Notes under the pieces: model-generated | What the model was told of the DNA's origin: nothing | The model's database searches: none | Seen by the model: the letters and a program-made list of their open reading frames with translations, nothing else | Source: Balanoglossus misakiensis | Taxonomy: Eukaryota > Hemichordata | Assembly (NCBI GenBank): GCA_040954595.2 | Contig: CM082578.2 | Coordinates: 17,546,001 to 17,610,000, forward strand | DNA: 64,000 nucleotides | Direction of reading: 5' to 3' | Shown: piece after piece, positions 1-11,700 of the stretch | Numbering within the stretch: the first letter of the stretch is position 1 | How the letters are laid out: each line of letters opens with the position of its first letter | Program-made: the position numbers and the translations under genes

Positions 1-290
1 TCTTGATTTGTTACCATCATGGCTCAAACTGATCAGAAGTTCCTCTGTAACTTCACATGCTATAAAGAAAGTCGTGAGTTGAACTCCATATAAACAGACC
101 AGTATCTAGAACTATGAGTTTATATGCATCCAACCTCTTGACTTGGTCTACCAGCAAGATCAGACCAGTTAGTCATGTGAATAAAGCAAAAACAAAATGT
201 TCTTTCTGTTGTAAAACTGGTTGTTTTAATGAGACATTACAGAAATTACACCTCGCTCATAATATACCACACACAACAGATCTGAAATAT
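1..290. other. RPS23 3' flank, no further gene seen
   Basis: This stretch lies downstream of the RPS23 stop codon on the minus strand. A variant poly(A) signal (ATTAAA read on the minus strand, plus-strand TTTAAT at 225-230) sits about 60 nt after the stop, which fits the short 3' UTR usual for ribosomal protein genes. The short open frame on the plus strand at 114-296 has no recognisable domain and I do not regard it as a gene. Confidence 0.5.
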
Positions 291-1562
291 TTATGAACGT
301 GGTCTTTCCTTCTTCTCTTTGTACAACGCCCACAGTGACACATTAGCAACTTTGACAACCTTGAATCGTACACCGGGGATATCACCCACAGCATGACCCT
401 TTCTTCCGAAACCGGCCACTAAGACTTCATCGTTCTCCTGTGGGTAGGAAAAGATAACATTGAATCAGATCAGAATTAGAAGCAGTTGAAGCAATTCATT
501 AAGTTGAGAAGAACTGAACTATTTCTCAAACCCAGTACAAGTATGTAGTCTCTCCACTCCAGTATTACAAATCATGACTCACTTCAATGTAGTTCAGGCA
601 ACCATCTCTTGGTACAAAAGCTGTAATTTTCTTGCCGTTCTTGATAAGCTGTACACGGACACACTTTCTGATAGCAGAGTTAGGCTGTTTAGCCTCAACA
701 CCCCTGTAAAGATATAGCAAGAAAATTTTCATTATTAGCATACTTAAAGCCATAGTATTATGCTAACTTTGCCTCTATTAAGTTGTTATATGCCAACAAC
801 TCTATTTCTGGTCTAGATGTACTGATACTTGTGAGTGGTACAATCTCAGTAGACTGTTGTTAGTTGGTGGGTTTGAGTAGTTGGTTCCATACAGTGAAAA
901 ATCACATTTCATTCACTTACACTTTTTCAAGAACAATTCCTTTAGCATGTGAAGCTCCTCCGAAGGGGTTTGCCTTCAATGCTGTGCTGGAGTGAGCCTT
1001 CTTGTAGTCATTATCATGCCACCTCTGTTCACGTCTTGTGGTTCTGAGTTTACGGGCTGTACGAAGACCATGTGGCTTACCTGAAGGTTGAAAACGTTAT
1101 CACATTGTAAATACACATACACTAGCTGTGGGTTGCTGGCGTTTGTAGTTGGATGATATGCAGGTACATGTAGCTAATTCTAAAGTCTATGGGTTGAAAA
1201 CATAGCTCACAGCTGGTAGGGAAACAAACCTTATTACATACTCCATAATATTTATTTTCTCGAGTATCTATGATTACTCTAATCATTATTTACTTCGATC
1301 ATTACCGCACACACAGTGAGGCTATATTCACCAATGGCTGACCTCCAATGGCGGCGCAGTGCCAGTGGGATAACACATTGTGGCACACCACAGCAAGCTC
1401 TGCTCTCGTAAACGAACATGTCTGCAACCATTTGAGTACTTTTCATCGAAAAGAAGCTCAATATGACACAAGGCCTTAGATAACACGTTTTGTTGATTGA
1501 TTATAGGCTTTGTTACGTGAAAATTAAGCATTTATTTCTCTGTCACATGGACACTCACCCAT
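291..1562 (-). CDS. rps23: 40S ribosomal protein S23 (uS12)
   Basis: Component of the decoding centre of the small ribosomal subunit. Four coding exons join in frame: 1559-1562 (ATG plus one base), 921-1080, 583-703 and 291-437, all with GT-AG introns. The total of 432 nt encodes 143 residues, exactly the length expected for eukaryotic RPS23. Seen in the translation: [11 protein letters not shown] at the N-terminus, the universally conserved [15 protein letters not shown] block (about residues 60-75), [60 protein letters not shown] in pieces at the C-terminus. The initiation codon is almost alone in exon 1, a layout common in ribosomal protein genes. A pyrimidine stretch just upstream of the ATG on the minus strand (about 1575-1600) could hold a 5'TOP start. 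It is divergent from ATP6AP1. Confidence 0.97.
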
Positions 1563-1697
1563 GATGTCCGACGGCAAATGCAAAAAGAACGAGAGTGGGA
1601 TTTAACGTGAATAACGTATCTTCATATAAGTTTGAGGGCGCATTACCTCAAAGGTATGTGTCACATGATCAATCACATGACCATTTATAATTCAATC
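1563..1697. promoter_or_regulatory. Bidirectional promoter RPS23 / ATP6AP1 with paired TCACATGA boxes
   Basis: Only 135 bp separate the start codons of two divergent genes, so both promoters must share or overlap this interval. Two identical octamers TCACATGA lie at 1661-1668 and 1673-1680, 12 bp apart start to start, and a related TCACATGG lies at 1543-1550 in the first RPS23 intron. TCACATGA is the M-box form of E-box bound by MiT/TFE factors (MITF, TFEB, TFE3), which control lysosomal and V-ATPase genes in vertebrates. That ATP6AP1 is such a target here is inference. Confidence 0.7.
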
Positions 1698-4464
1698 ATG
1701 GCTACGAGTAAGATGGTATCGACTATTTTTCTGTTTTTCCCCTTCGTTTTAACACTTTGTTCTGCTGAAGGAAGAGTTCCAGTCATAGCATGGTCTAATA
1801 CTGAGTAAGTTCACGTGACAAATTATTACAACAGTGCTTTATTCCGAGAAATGCCGTGAAAACATACTATATTTTTAAGCAATAATTTCCATGTTAAGAG
1901 TACACTGTACATCTCAGTCACATTGCCGGGACATAAGTCAGTCTGTATGGAGTTCAGTGTACAAAGGTGCATATAGGTTTTCAAGAGCTATGTGTATTGA
2001 AGAATGGCAATTTTTTTTCCAATCCTTTTTTTTTTGGGGGGGGGGGGGAACATACAACATGCATATTATTATTGCATAAGAGGGTGGCTATTTTTAGAAA
2101 ATTTAATTAAAACGATTATGTCTCTAAAGGTACACTCATTTTGGAATGTATGTGCTGGCTTTGGAATTGGTGCATGACAGGGTCTTTTTGTATTTTCAGT
2201 TCAATGTCAGGTTTATCAGGTGTTCCTGCTGGACACACTGTCACACTGTCTGGTCTGCAAAGCCACTACCTGAATCACTTTGTTGATCGTCCACAGACCA
2301 TTGTTGTCTTGATGCAAGATAAGGTGAGTGAATCCAAAACAGACAATATCTGCTGGCAGTTCAGTCTATTATGTTGATGGCCAATGACTGTGTCCCTTTT
2401 AGGTGCTACATTAGCAATAACATGATCAGATTATATTTTCTGGGGATTACTGCTTTGTTTCATTGGAAATTATGTACTGAGACATATTTTGTATGGTAAC
2501 TTTTCTGTTTCAGTTGAGTATGGAAGATTTTACATTGTATGGTGATGTGTACAGTGAAGACCAGAGCCAGAATGCATTCAAAAATCTCAAGGTAAATTTT
2601 AATCATTATTTATGACAGATTGATGATGATGATAATGGTGGTGATGGTGATGACGACGGCAACGACGAAGATGATGATGATGATCTTGCATGGCTAAATT
2701 TTTTATTTTTAATTCTTTAGTTTTTTAATTGCTTTTTGCACTTTTATATGACAGGAGTCACTGGATAACTCTGCATCACATGTGACTTTGCCGGCTGTTG
2801 ACATAGCTGAGGACGAGGACACACTGATCAAGTATCTGGTATCACACATCAATGGTGAAGTTGCATATCTGCAGTCGCCTGAGGAGCTGAAAGAGAAACA
2901 GCTTGACAAGGATAAAACCAACCTCATCATTCTGCATATAACCAGCAAGGAAGTGTAAGTAACCATACTTTGGTAGACAGATCTGCTGTTGACATTACTG
3001 AGGAAGTTGGTGTCATGAAAGGGCCATTCATGTTTGTTTCTTCTTTACAGTGATGAAGGAAAATCAAAGAAGGAAAGATTATCAGAAAATGACAAAATCC
3101 TCGGTCAAGTCAGCGATTTGTTTAAATCACAGCAGGATTCCTACACTATCATGCTGACAGCATCAGAACCCCATAAGGTAATTTGATGGCTGACCAACTC
3201 CATAGTTCCCTAGCTGCAAAAAGACTTTGCTGATTATGCCACCATGGATAGTGAAAGAAAAACCTAGGAAATATCCATCTGAATCTGAAAGAAAATATAC
3301 TTGAGTCGTAAACAATTATATCTGCTGCAAAATTTCAAGATGTTTTTGTTTACATTGCCTAAATAGGAGGTGACCATGGATATTCTGAATCGTGCACGCC
3401 GTGAAGAGACCCAGGATGTGGTTGAAGCCCAAGCATCTGCCGATAATGCCACATTCATTTTCATGAATACATCGTGCATCTTGTTATTTGCCAAAGAGAT
3501 GCGATTTGTGCTGAACGATACAGATAAAGACTTCCATACACATATTGAATTGGTCGACATCTTTGATACTGCAGATGCAATTTGCTCTGAAGAGAATAGA
3601 ACGTAAGTGTGAATCAGTTTTTTTTCCCGATCAGACGTAATTATAGATCACCTGCCAGAGTCATCTGTGCGAGCTCTCACCATTCCTCTTATTCTGTGGT
3701 CTTTTCTTTTCACAGATTAACAGCAACATTCAAGCAGCCGGACACTGATGGTGAATCATTAGACTTGACAATGGAGTAAGTTACTGAATGTCAAACTTTC
3801 CCCCCACTTTTTGGTTGTGCCCAATTTCTTCTCATCTTATTTGACGTTTCCTCATTCACTCTTTCATTGCAGGATGTATTTCGACAACGACGGGTACATG
3901 TGGAGAGCCGACGCATTTCAAATAACATATCAATATGCATACAAAAATGCTTCTGAAACCTATTCAATCAGCAGCGAAGATAAACAGAAGTACGAGTACA
4001 TATTGGCACCCCTGGGGAAATCTTATCATTGTGACAACCCAGCAGATGGTGCCGTGGGGAACGCCACCGGCACTATTGAATTTGTCAAGTTACAGGTTAG
4101 TGTCTCATACTCAAGTTATATGGCCGAAATGTCCCTCTGTCCTGTTGATGAATTAGCCTGTGCCAATCCACCATGTTCATGCTTTCTGGGTGTTGGACAA
4201 TTTTTCTGCAGTTGACCATCACATCACTAATCAGATTCCTCCTGTATTTTCCAGGTACAACCGTACAACATCACATCCAATGGATTTTCAAAAGCCGATG
4301 ATTGCATTGGGTTCTTCACAGCTCAGTTGTGGATGGTTCTAATGACAGTGTTGCTTCTCTTGCTGATCTTAACGTTTGGATTGACATTCCTTCTCAATCT
4401 CAGCAGCATGGATAGGTTTGATGATCCTAAAGGGAAACAACTCATGATTACTACAGACGACTGA
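1698..4464 (+). CDS. ATP6AP1: V-type proton ATPase accessory subunit S1 (Ac45)
   Basis: Type I membrane protein that accompanies the V-ATPase V0 sector and helps its assembly and sorting in the secretory and endolysosomal system. Nine exons join in phase: 1698-1804, 2200-2323, 2514-2591, 2755-2954, 3051-3177, 3367-3602, 3716-3775, 3873-4095 and 4255-4464. The start ATG opens a clear signal peptide (hydrophobic FLFFPFVLTL then CSAEG). The luminal domain carries several N-glycosylation sequons (for example ADNATF, NDTD, ENRT, KNAS). Near the C-terminus is the family's luminal beta-prism region followed by a transmembrane helix (LWMVLMTVLLLLLILTFGL) and a short tail ending KGKQLMITTDD. No obvious dibasic furin site was located by eye. 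It converges on DNAH12 at its 3' end. Confidence 0.93.
2027..2048. repeat. T-run followed by G-run in ATP6AP1 intron 1
   Basis: A run of T is directly followed by about 14 G. It is intronic and likely length-polymorphic; no function is implied. Confidence 0.8.
2616..2688. repeat. GAT-rich imperfect trinucleotide tract in ATP6AP1 intron 3
   Basis: Imperfect GAT/GGT/GAC triplets fill most of the interval before the next acceptor site. It is in an intron and creates spurious acidic open frames. Confidence 0.75.
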
Positions 4465-4753
4465 TTAGCTCAGTAGCAGTGCTTTGTGAAATTGTAGTAG
4501 ATATAGACTTCACTGTAAGGGCTGGTTTTCAGAATCTGGATCCCCTGCTGATCTTTCCCATCTTTGCTAAATGCCATGGTGAAAAGTAAATAGAGATACA
4601 TGTGATCTGGCTTTAGTGGTTGTAGTATGGCATGTTATGTCAGGAATACATTTGAAATGTATACAGATTTTCAACTTTGTAATATTCTGTCATTTTGTAT
4701 TGGTCTACTAGAGAGTTCAAAGAAATGTATGTAAATGTTGATGTACACAGTTA

Positions 4754-4759
4754 AATAAA
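4754..4759 (+). terminator. Poly(A) signal AATAAA of ATP6AP1
   Basis: A canonical AATAAA lies 290 nt after the ATP6AP1 stop. A GT-rich tract follows at 4849-4865, as expected downstream of a cleavage site. Confidence 0.75.
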
Positions 4760-4918
4760 ATGAATGAAATTTATGATTGAATTCATAGCCTTGTATGTGC
4801 CTCTCGTAGGTATATGTATGACAGTGTCAGCTTGTAGGATTCATGAATGTGTGTGTGTGTGTGTATGTGCAGTTTCATAGTTACAGAAACTGACCACATA
4901 CATTATAGGATATGGTGT

Positions 4919-4924
4919 TTTATT
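4919..4924 (-). terminator. Candidate poly(A) signal of DNAH12 (minus strand)
   Basis: Plus-strand TTTATT is AATAAA on the minus strand. It lies about 850 nt after the DNAH12 stop codon, so the 3' UTR would fill 4900-5770. This leaves roughly 150 bp between the ends of the two convergent transcripts. No other gene is visible in 4465-5770. Confidence 0.5.
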
Positions 4925-5770
4925 TTCACTTAAAAACAGTTAATTGTACATATCAAAGGTTCGAAACGTTATAATTACACATCAAATCATCATTTCTATA
5001 CATAGGTACATTGAATTTTGGAATTTCCCAATATTTACAACAATGCAATTCACCCTCACACTTTGTGGACGGAGATGAAGATACTAGAATGTCTTGAAGG
5101 TCCTAGATATACGTCATGTACATTCAAGTAATGGTTCTCAAAGAAAACCAATCAATCAAGTTTCACTACAGATGTAAAGTTCTGGTGGGGAGGGGGAAAG
5201 ATAAAAGTGCAGCACTTCACAGTGCATTAACGAAATGCATAATATAAACAAGCTATGCTATGGACAACATTTTTATACATTATCAACAAAATTGGTTAAC
5301 TTATGAAAAATGTAAGTATATTTTACATTCAAGTCAAAATAAAGAAACTCGAGAGCCGGGCTTCAGGGAAGATGTATGTATGTAAAGCAGTAATCAAGTG
5401 AAAATTCAATAATAGTAGATACATACTTCAGTAGAGTCACCATGGAAGAAAATCCCACTGCAAGCTCAGACTGAAAATAACACATACAATATTCCTTTGT
5501 TGCCACGGCAAAAAAAAAATCCACAGTTCAATTCATTTCCAAATAATTATCAAATGAATGGCAAACACTTGTCTGTGCTCATATTTTTTTTTTCATAGAA
5601 TTTAGCGTTAATTATCAACACTTGTGTTTTTGGTTTTGGACGGTTGACACACAAAATATTGTACAAGACAAGTGTAATGGAATGTAAATAACAGTCGTTC
5701 ATTTTTATTGTGACACGCGAGTAATTGATCAGTTCATCTAAAAAAAATTTCAGCAAGAGTTCAATTTCAT

Positions 5771-8700
5771 CTAATCATCTAACTGACACAGTAAGGCCAC
5801 ACCACGTTTAATCCAGTGTGTTGTTGGCAGATCTGTGGGTAGCTCAATGGATAGCACAAAATTGGTGGAATGGCCCGTCGTTGAGAGCACACCACGACGT
5901 TCACTTGTTTTGTACAATGGGCAGGTGTAGTCATTTTTCTCTTCAAAATCTGCCATTTTACCTGAAAACGTGGAAAAGTAAAATAATGATGATCAACTCC
6001 ATGGGAAACAAACTCATCTCATGTGTACAGACAGAAGGTCTTTAGTTTATATCTATGGAAATGCCAACCTCAAGAAATGTGGGCCTTTAAAATATGCTCA
6101 CGCATAAAACCACTCTGAAAATTGTACTATTTCTAGTTTCTAACTCAGACAGAGACAGACAGACGGACAGACAGAGACAGACAGACAGACAGAGACAGAC
6201 AGACGGACAGACAGACAAACTGATGGCAGGAAAACACTCACCTGGTTTAATCCAGATTATAGGAAGCGGGTCAAACAGAACCTTGGGAAGAGATTCCCCT
6301 AACATACCCCTGAAAGAGAAATAGCATTGGAAATTGTTCAGGTGATGAGATTTTTGCTCCAGGAAACTGTGCAGTCAATGTGTGTGGTTTCATTGGTGAT
6401 GGGTACCCTCTAAGCCAGTGAGAATGTACCACTGATAAGTGGACCCTCTAAGCTGATGTATAATGTTACTGATACATGATCACTTTCTCTCTCCCTCTAA
6501 AATTTATTGCACTTACCTTTTTCTGTCCCATCTAGCACCATCTAAGAATAAACCAAAGACGTAGACACCATCTTCTGGGGCTTTGTCACTTGTTTCTGTT
6601 GGCAGGACCTTCAAGTTTCAGAAAACAAAATAATTTAATTGAGATATGTATTAAAGTCATCCTGACAGTTCAGAGTTTTCCCATCAAATTGACGTTGTAA
6701 ATTTGATATACTCGAGAAATATTGATCTGCAGATGTCAAGGTTCCATTTCTTTCTGTGCAAACTTGGTTTATTTTCCTGCACTCTTCAGTGGCCGATTGC
6801 TTTGTTACCACTCACTTCAATGCATCATTCTCTTTTGTCCCAATAAAAATAATGGCTGCACTGATAAAACAGCAAAAAAAGTTGAAATGTTGACTGACCT
6901 CAAACTCATATCCTAGCTTATCGATAGGAATAGTGTACTTCCTGGCATAGTTCTGCATGGCTCCAGTCAAGAAGGCTTGTGTGAAGTAGAAGCCTGCAAT
7001 CCAGAACACTTCGGGTTTGCCGTTGTCGTACCAGTCCTGCAGGAACTTGAGCCTTTGTAGGAAGTCATTCATGTAGCTGCCGAGAGGTTTCAGACTTGGA
7101 TAGGAGCGCTTGGCCCACATCTCTGGTACCTTTGCAAAGTGAGAGCAAGCAATGTTGATCAGAATTTGATTCATTCTGACCTCCACCACACCACATTTAA
7201 AAATCGAAATGATCCCAAATGCTCAATAAGAGCTGGAACCTGATTCTATTCTATTCAAAAGAAGTATTACATATAATACTTACTTTACCAATGAGCAGAT
7301 TACTTGCTACACTTTCTAAGTCAGCTGACATCACCACTAAACCTTTGATGGCTTTCTGTAAATTCACAATACTGGTACGGATGGTCTGTAATAACCTGTC
7401 AATTGGGAACGTACAACACATCAGTATGATACAGTTTGTCAAGTTAATCATAAAAGAAGGACATCAACACAACAATGCTTGATGAGAGATGTCCTACCAT
7501 TGAACCCACCCAAAAAGGTTGTGTTGTTGACTGAAACACTCACCTGTTAAATCTTTCCATTTCTTGAACGAGCACAGTGTTCATACTCTCGCTGTACTCT
7601 ACAGGATACTTGGCTAGGGCGGCTTCAAGGTCAAAATTGGGCGGAAGCTGCAAACAAGGTCAATGTCAGAATGATCAGAAGTGCCTGGTTGACTAAAAGT
7701 TCTTTCTATTGTATCATATAAACCTTCTATGTCTCTTTTGTATTTCCTTGGTTGTTAACTGATTGATGTCACCACAGTTTTGTTCATTTTAATGTACAAA
7801 ACGATCTCGAACAGTACATGTACCTTAGAAAGAATGTCTTTAGCGATTTCCAGGAGAGTATCATCAGTCTTGCCAGCCGCTCCTCCGCCACGACTTCCTT
7901 GAGTCAGTAAGACATTGTTGAATAATTCCCTTGTCTCTTGCAGTTCTCGACTGATGTCCACATTGTCGTGCATGCCAAAGACTTCTGGTTTCTGCATGAG
8001 GGGCATGGCCTGTCAAAACAAAATAAATAATGTTCCAGAAATATTGGTTGCAAGTTGTGCATAGAGCTCTCTGTGATTACTAATGGTCTATTGTGTGGAT
8101 TGCAGATTAAAAAGTTTTGGTTGATTTTATTCTGGGTCAGTCAGTCCTAGAGGACATCTTGTTTGTTCCACGACTAATTGTACAGCAAAGATTCCAGGTA
8201 TGTACAGGTTTTGTTGGAACACCATAAAACTGCCCAGAAAATCACCAGAAAAACTTGTTGATTTTGAATTAAAATCAAACCTTTACCTTGATAAATTCTA
8301 CATAATCTTCGTAGGTTCCTTTGGGTGGTGCGTAATAGACACCACTTGGTGAAAACTTGTACTTGGCTTCTGAGACAATGCTGGGATTGTAGAAATCTGA
8401 CAGAATGGTCAGCAGGGTACGCCGATCTCTGTCGTCTGTCACACGTCCACCGTAGTTACACTCACCAGTCATGTAAGAGATGGCATCATAAGGCACCTCT
8501 TCGTAATCATTGATGAACATCTGGTGGTGGAAATAAAGAGAGGCTGTCAGATGTGGAACCATGGAGTATTTTGACATTCAGATTCATTTCAAATCTCAAC
8601 TTGATGACGAAGATGGATGGATGATTAAGTTCTGAATTCTATATGCTGACATCAACATTACCTGCAGTTGTCTGACACTGATCCTGAGATCGGACTCGTT

Positions 8701-11700
8701 GAATCCATATGGAATATTCCATCCCAACGGACCAAACTTCCGTCTCTCTTGCACCAGGGCATGGAAGAAACACAGACTGAACAGCAGCTTTTCCCAAGTC
8801 TGCAGTGAGACATAAAATAAGATGGTATTACAGTTGTGTTCAGTTTCACACATTGAAACAGATTTTCCGTCAAAAAACTGCTGTGTTAACACTAATCAAT
8901 ATACCTGTTCTTTGCCTGGGCACGCATTAAAGAATTCTTGGTCGCTGATGGGGTCATTGTAGTAAGACTGCATCATATTTTGTCTCAGTCCTGTGGGCGG
9001 TTCATTGGTCATCTTGACTCCATTCTGTAAGACTGTCACTGGAAACTGCAGAGAAAAATGATAGTGGCAATATTTAGCATCATATATGTTTCATCTAGTA
9101 CAACATGAGATCGGTATACACACTGTGATGAACTTACTTTATCTGATGGGTAACTGGTCAGCCAAAGTCTGAACTCAGAACTGACATTCTCCGGCGAGAA
9201 ATCCTCACAAAGCTTTTCTAAAGATGGCATCCATGAAACAGCTAAGTGACAGTTCTGTAGTACAACCCAAGTTCCATCATTTCTGGCTTGGTCTATCATT
9301 TTAGCGGCGATAGGTCCCTGTGGGTGAGGCGGGGAAAACAAGGGATTAAAGCAACTGTTTAGAGAATGTACTGGTACAGTCTGAATATTAATCTCTACAG
9401 CTTGTGGCAAATGGTATGAATACATTGGGAATGCATGAAATGAGCTAACTCATATTTACCTGCCCTTGTCCTAAGGAGATGGCATTGAACTTGTCGCCGC
9501 TGAATCCCTGATCACCAGCAAACTTGAGAAGACTGGCCATTGGATCAGCACCCGGGGACAGAATGAAAATCAATGGTGCACACGCATTGGAGTCGTAGTA
9601 ACATTTGGAGAGGTCAAAGGGCGGTGGCTCGATGAATTTCTGACCCAGCTTTTCCTTGACAAAGTCCGTCACTGCAGGAACAATCTGTGATGGAGAAAGA
9701 AACAGTCAAGTGCAAGTTAATCAATGCAGTTAATGAAGTGGCTGGGAAATGAAATTGTATCAGCCAAGCATGACAGTGACTCTCTGAAGCACATGGCATC
9801 TTCTCATGTGATCTGATGATGCCAAACAGACATGTCAAAACCTAACCCTACTTTCAACCCCAGCTCCCACTGTAGAGGCCCAGCTTTACCACGGAAAACA
9901 ATGGATTTGGACCAAACCATGGCATTCAAAGGGTTAGAGCAGTGGATGGGCCATCTTTACCTTGTCCGGCCTGGTGCACCGCAACACAATCATTTTCTGG
10001 AAATCAAGTAATTTTTCATTCCATGGAGCTGGAAGCTGCTCCTTGTGTGGCTCCGTGCTGTCGTAGAATGTGTGCCACTCATCAAGATTATCCTGGAAAT
10101 GGTCTCTGCAGGAAGAAGAGAAGTCATGGAAAAGTCGTAAACACCCAGACATGATTGAATCAACAATATTTGAATGTTTATGCCATTTGCCAAATCATCA
10201 GGTTGTTCTTCTGTAACAGATAAATAATAGATTAACTTAACTAAACACATAAAAATATGTTGCAATGATCAAATGGATAAAATATGTCAATGTTATGTAA
10301 ATACCCTCCTCTCACCTGAATGATTTGAATGCTTTGAGGTCACCCATACGGCAAATTTCATCCCAAGACTTATCCGACAGCCAGCTGGAGTCCGGATTTT
10401 CCAGTTTGTTCTCCAATCCCACACCGCCAGTCAGGAAGAACATGAACTCAACATGTTCCATTTCCTTCTTGGCCCTGAGAAACGAATCCCCACGTGAAGC
10501 AAGTCAGTATGTGCGATGATGGGTATGCATGACATAGACATTAGTCTGCAGCACACATTGGGTGTCTTCTTTGCATGTCACCAAACAAACAGATGGAATT
10601 GGAACTGATGAAGTAGAGAAACTGGATGCATACATACATGTATGTTTTGACCAATCCCCCCCCCACCCACCCCTACCCAACACCCCTACATGGATCCAAC
10701 AAAACCACTGAAAACAATGGAGTGGAACCAAACAAGAGTGGTGGTGGGGGAGGGGGCATAGGATACAGGGTTTGGTGACATGCAAAAATGATCTACCTCT
10801 AGTAAAACAAACAGCTCAGTGTTATTAAGGTCTCAGAACTCAGCAACAAACAACATGTAATACATAATTATTATAATGACAAGAACTCCACCGTCAGCCA
10901 TGCAATAACCTTGATTATTTACCTGCATTATTCTCCTATTAAGTACCTATATTAGTTTTAATGACTAGTAATTGTGGGTGCTTTCCCATAGTGCTAAAAA
11001 AACACTCCACCAAAATAAAAGGTGCTCATTACTTTGTTAAGTACTGCTATTGGTGTTAGCCCAGTAAAAGTTGATTTGTTAGAAAATTTACTATGTTATT
11101 TCAAAAAGCTATTAATGAAGACGGTGCAACTGTGTGATCTATAAGCATGTAAAATCCAATAATTCAAACTGAAAAATGTGAAATGGTGCGTGAAGAAATC
11201 TTGAAAAACAGAAAGCAAGGTCTGTGCGAACAGTTCCAATGGTGATTTTTGTGTGTGTGCCAGCACCGTGCTTAGTCAATGTCTTAAAGGTGAAGTTAGT
11301 CGTCAACTACTTTTGCCATATGACTGCAAGCAAGCAAGCAAGCAAGCTGTCTGGCAAGGCATGCAGGTAAATATGCAAGCGGGTGAACCTATGCACTTAC
11401 TGCGGATCAGTCTCTTGAGAAAACCTGATACAAAGAATCATCCATTCAGCGGGTCAGAAGAGGAAAGATGCAATGTTATAAAAAAAATATCAAATGCGAT
11501 CTACATGACAGCAAAGGGGTTAAAGATTGGCACTAAGGCACAAGCAAGAATATTTCTAGATGATATCTCTACAGCCATGATCTGATATAGCTAGCAGGCT
11601 GAGTGTAATGAGTTGCAGTAGTCTGGCCAAGGGGATGGTTAGGGCAGTCAACCAGATGATGCTGTGTGGAGTTACGACTGCAGTTTATAGAAATGCATGA

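Noticed and set aside
11253-11585. 110-codon plus-strand frame in the long DNAH12 intron
   Set aside because: No signal peptide, domain or splice context; it runs through a CAAG repeat and repeat-derived sequence.
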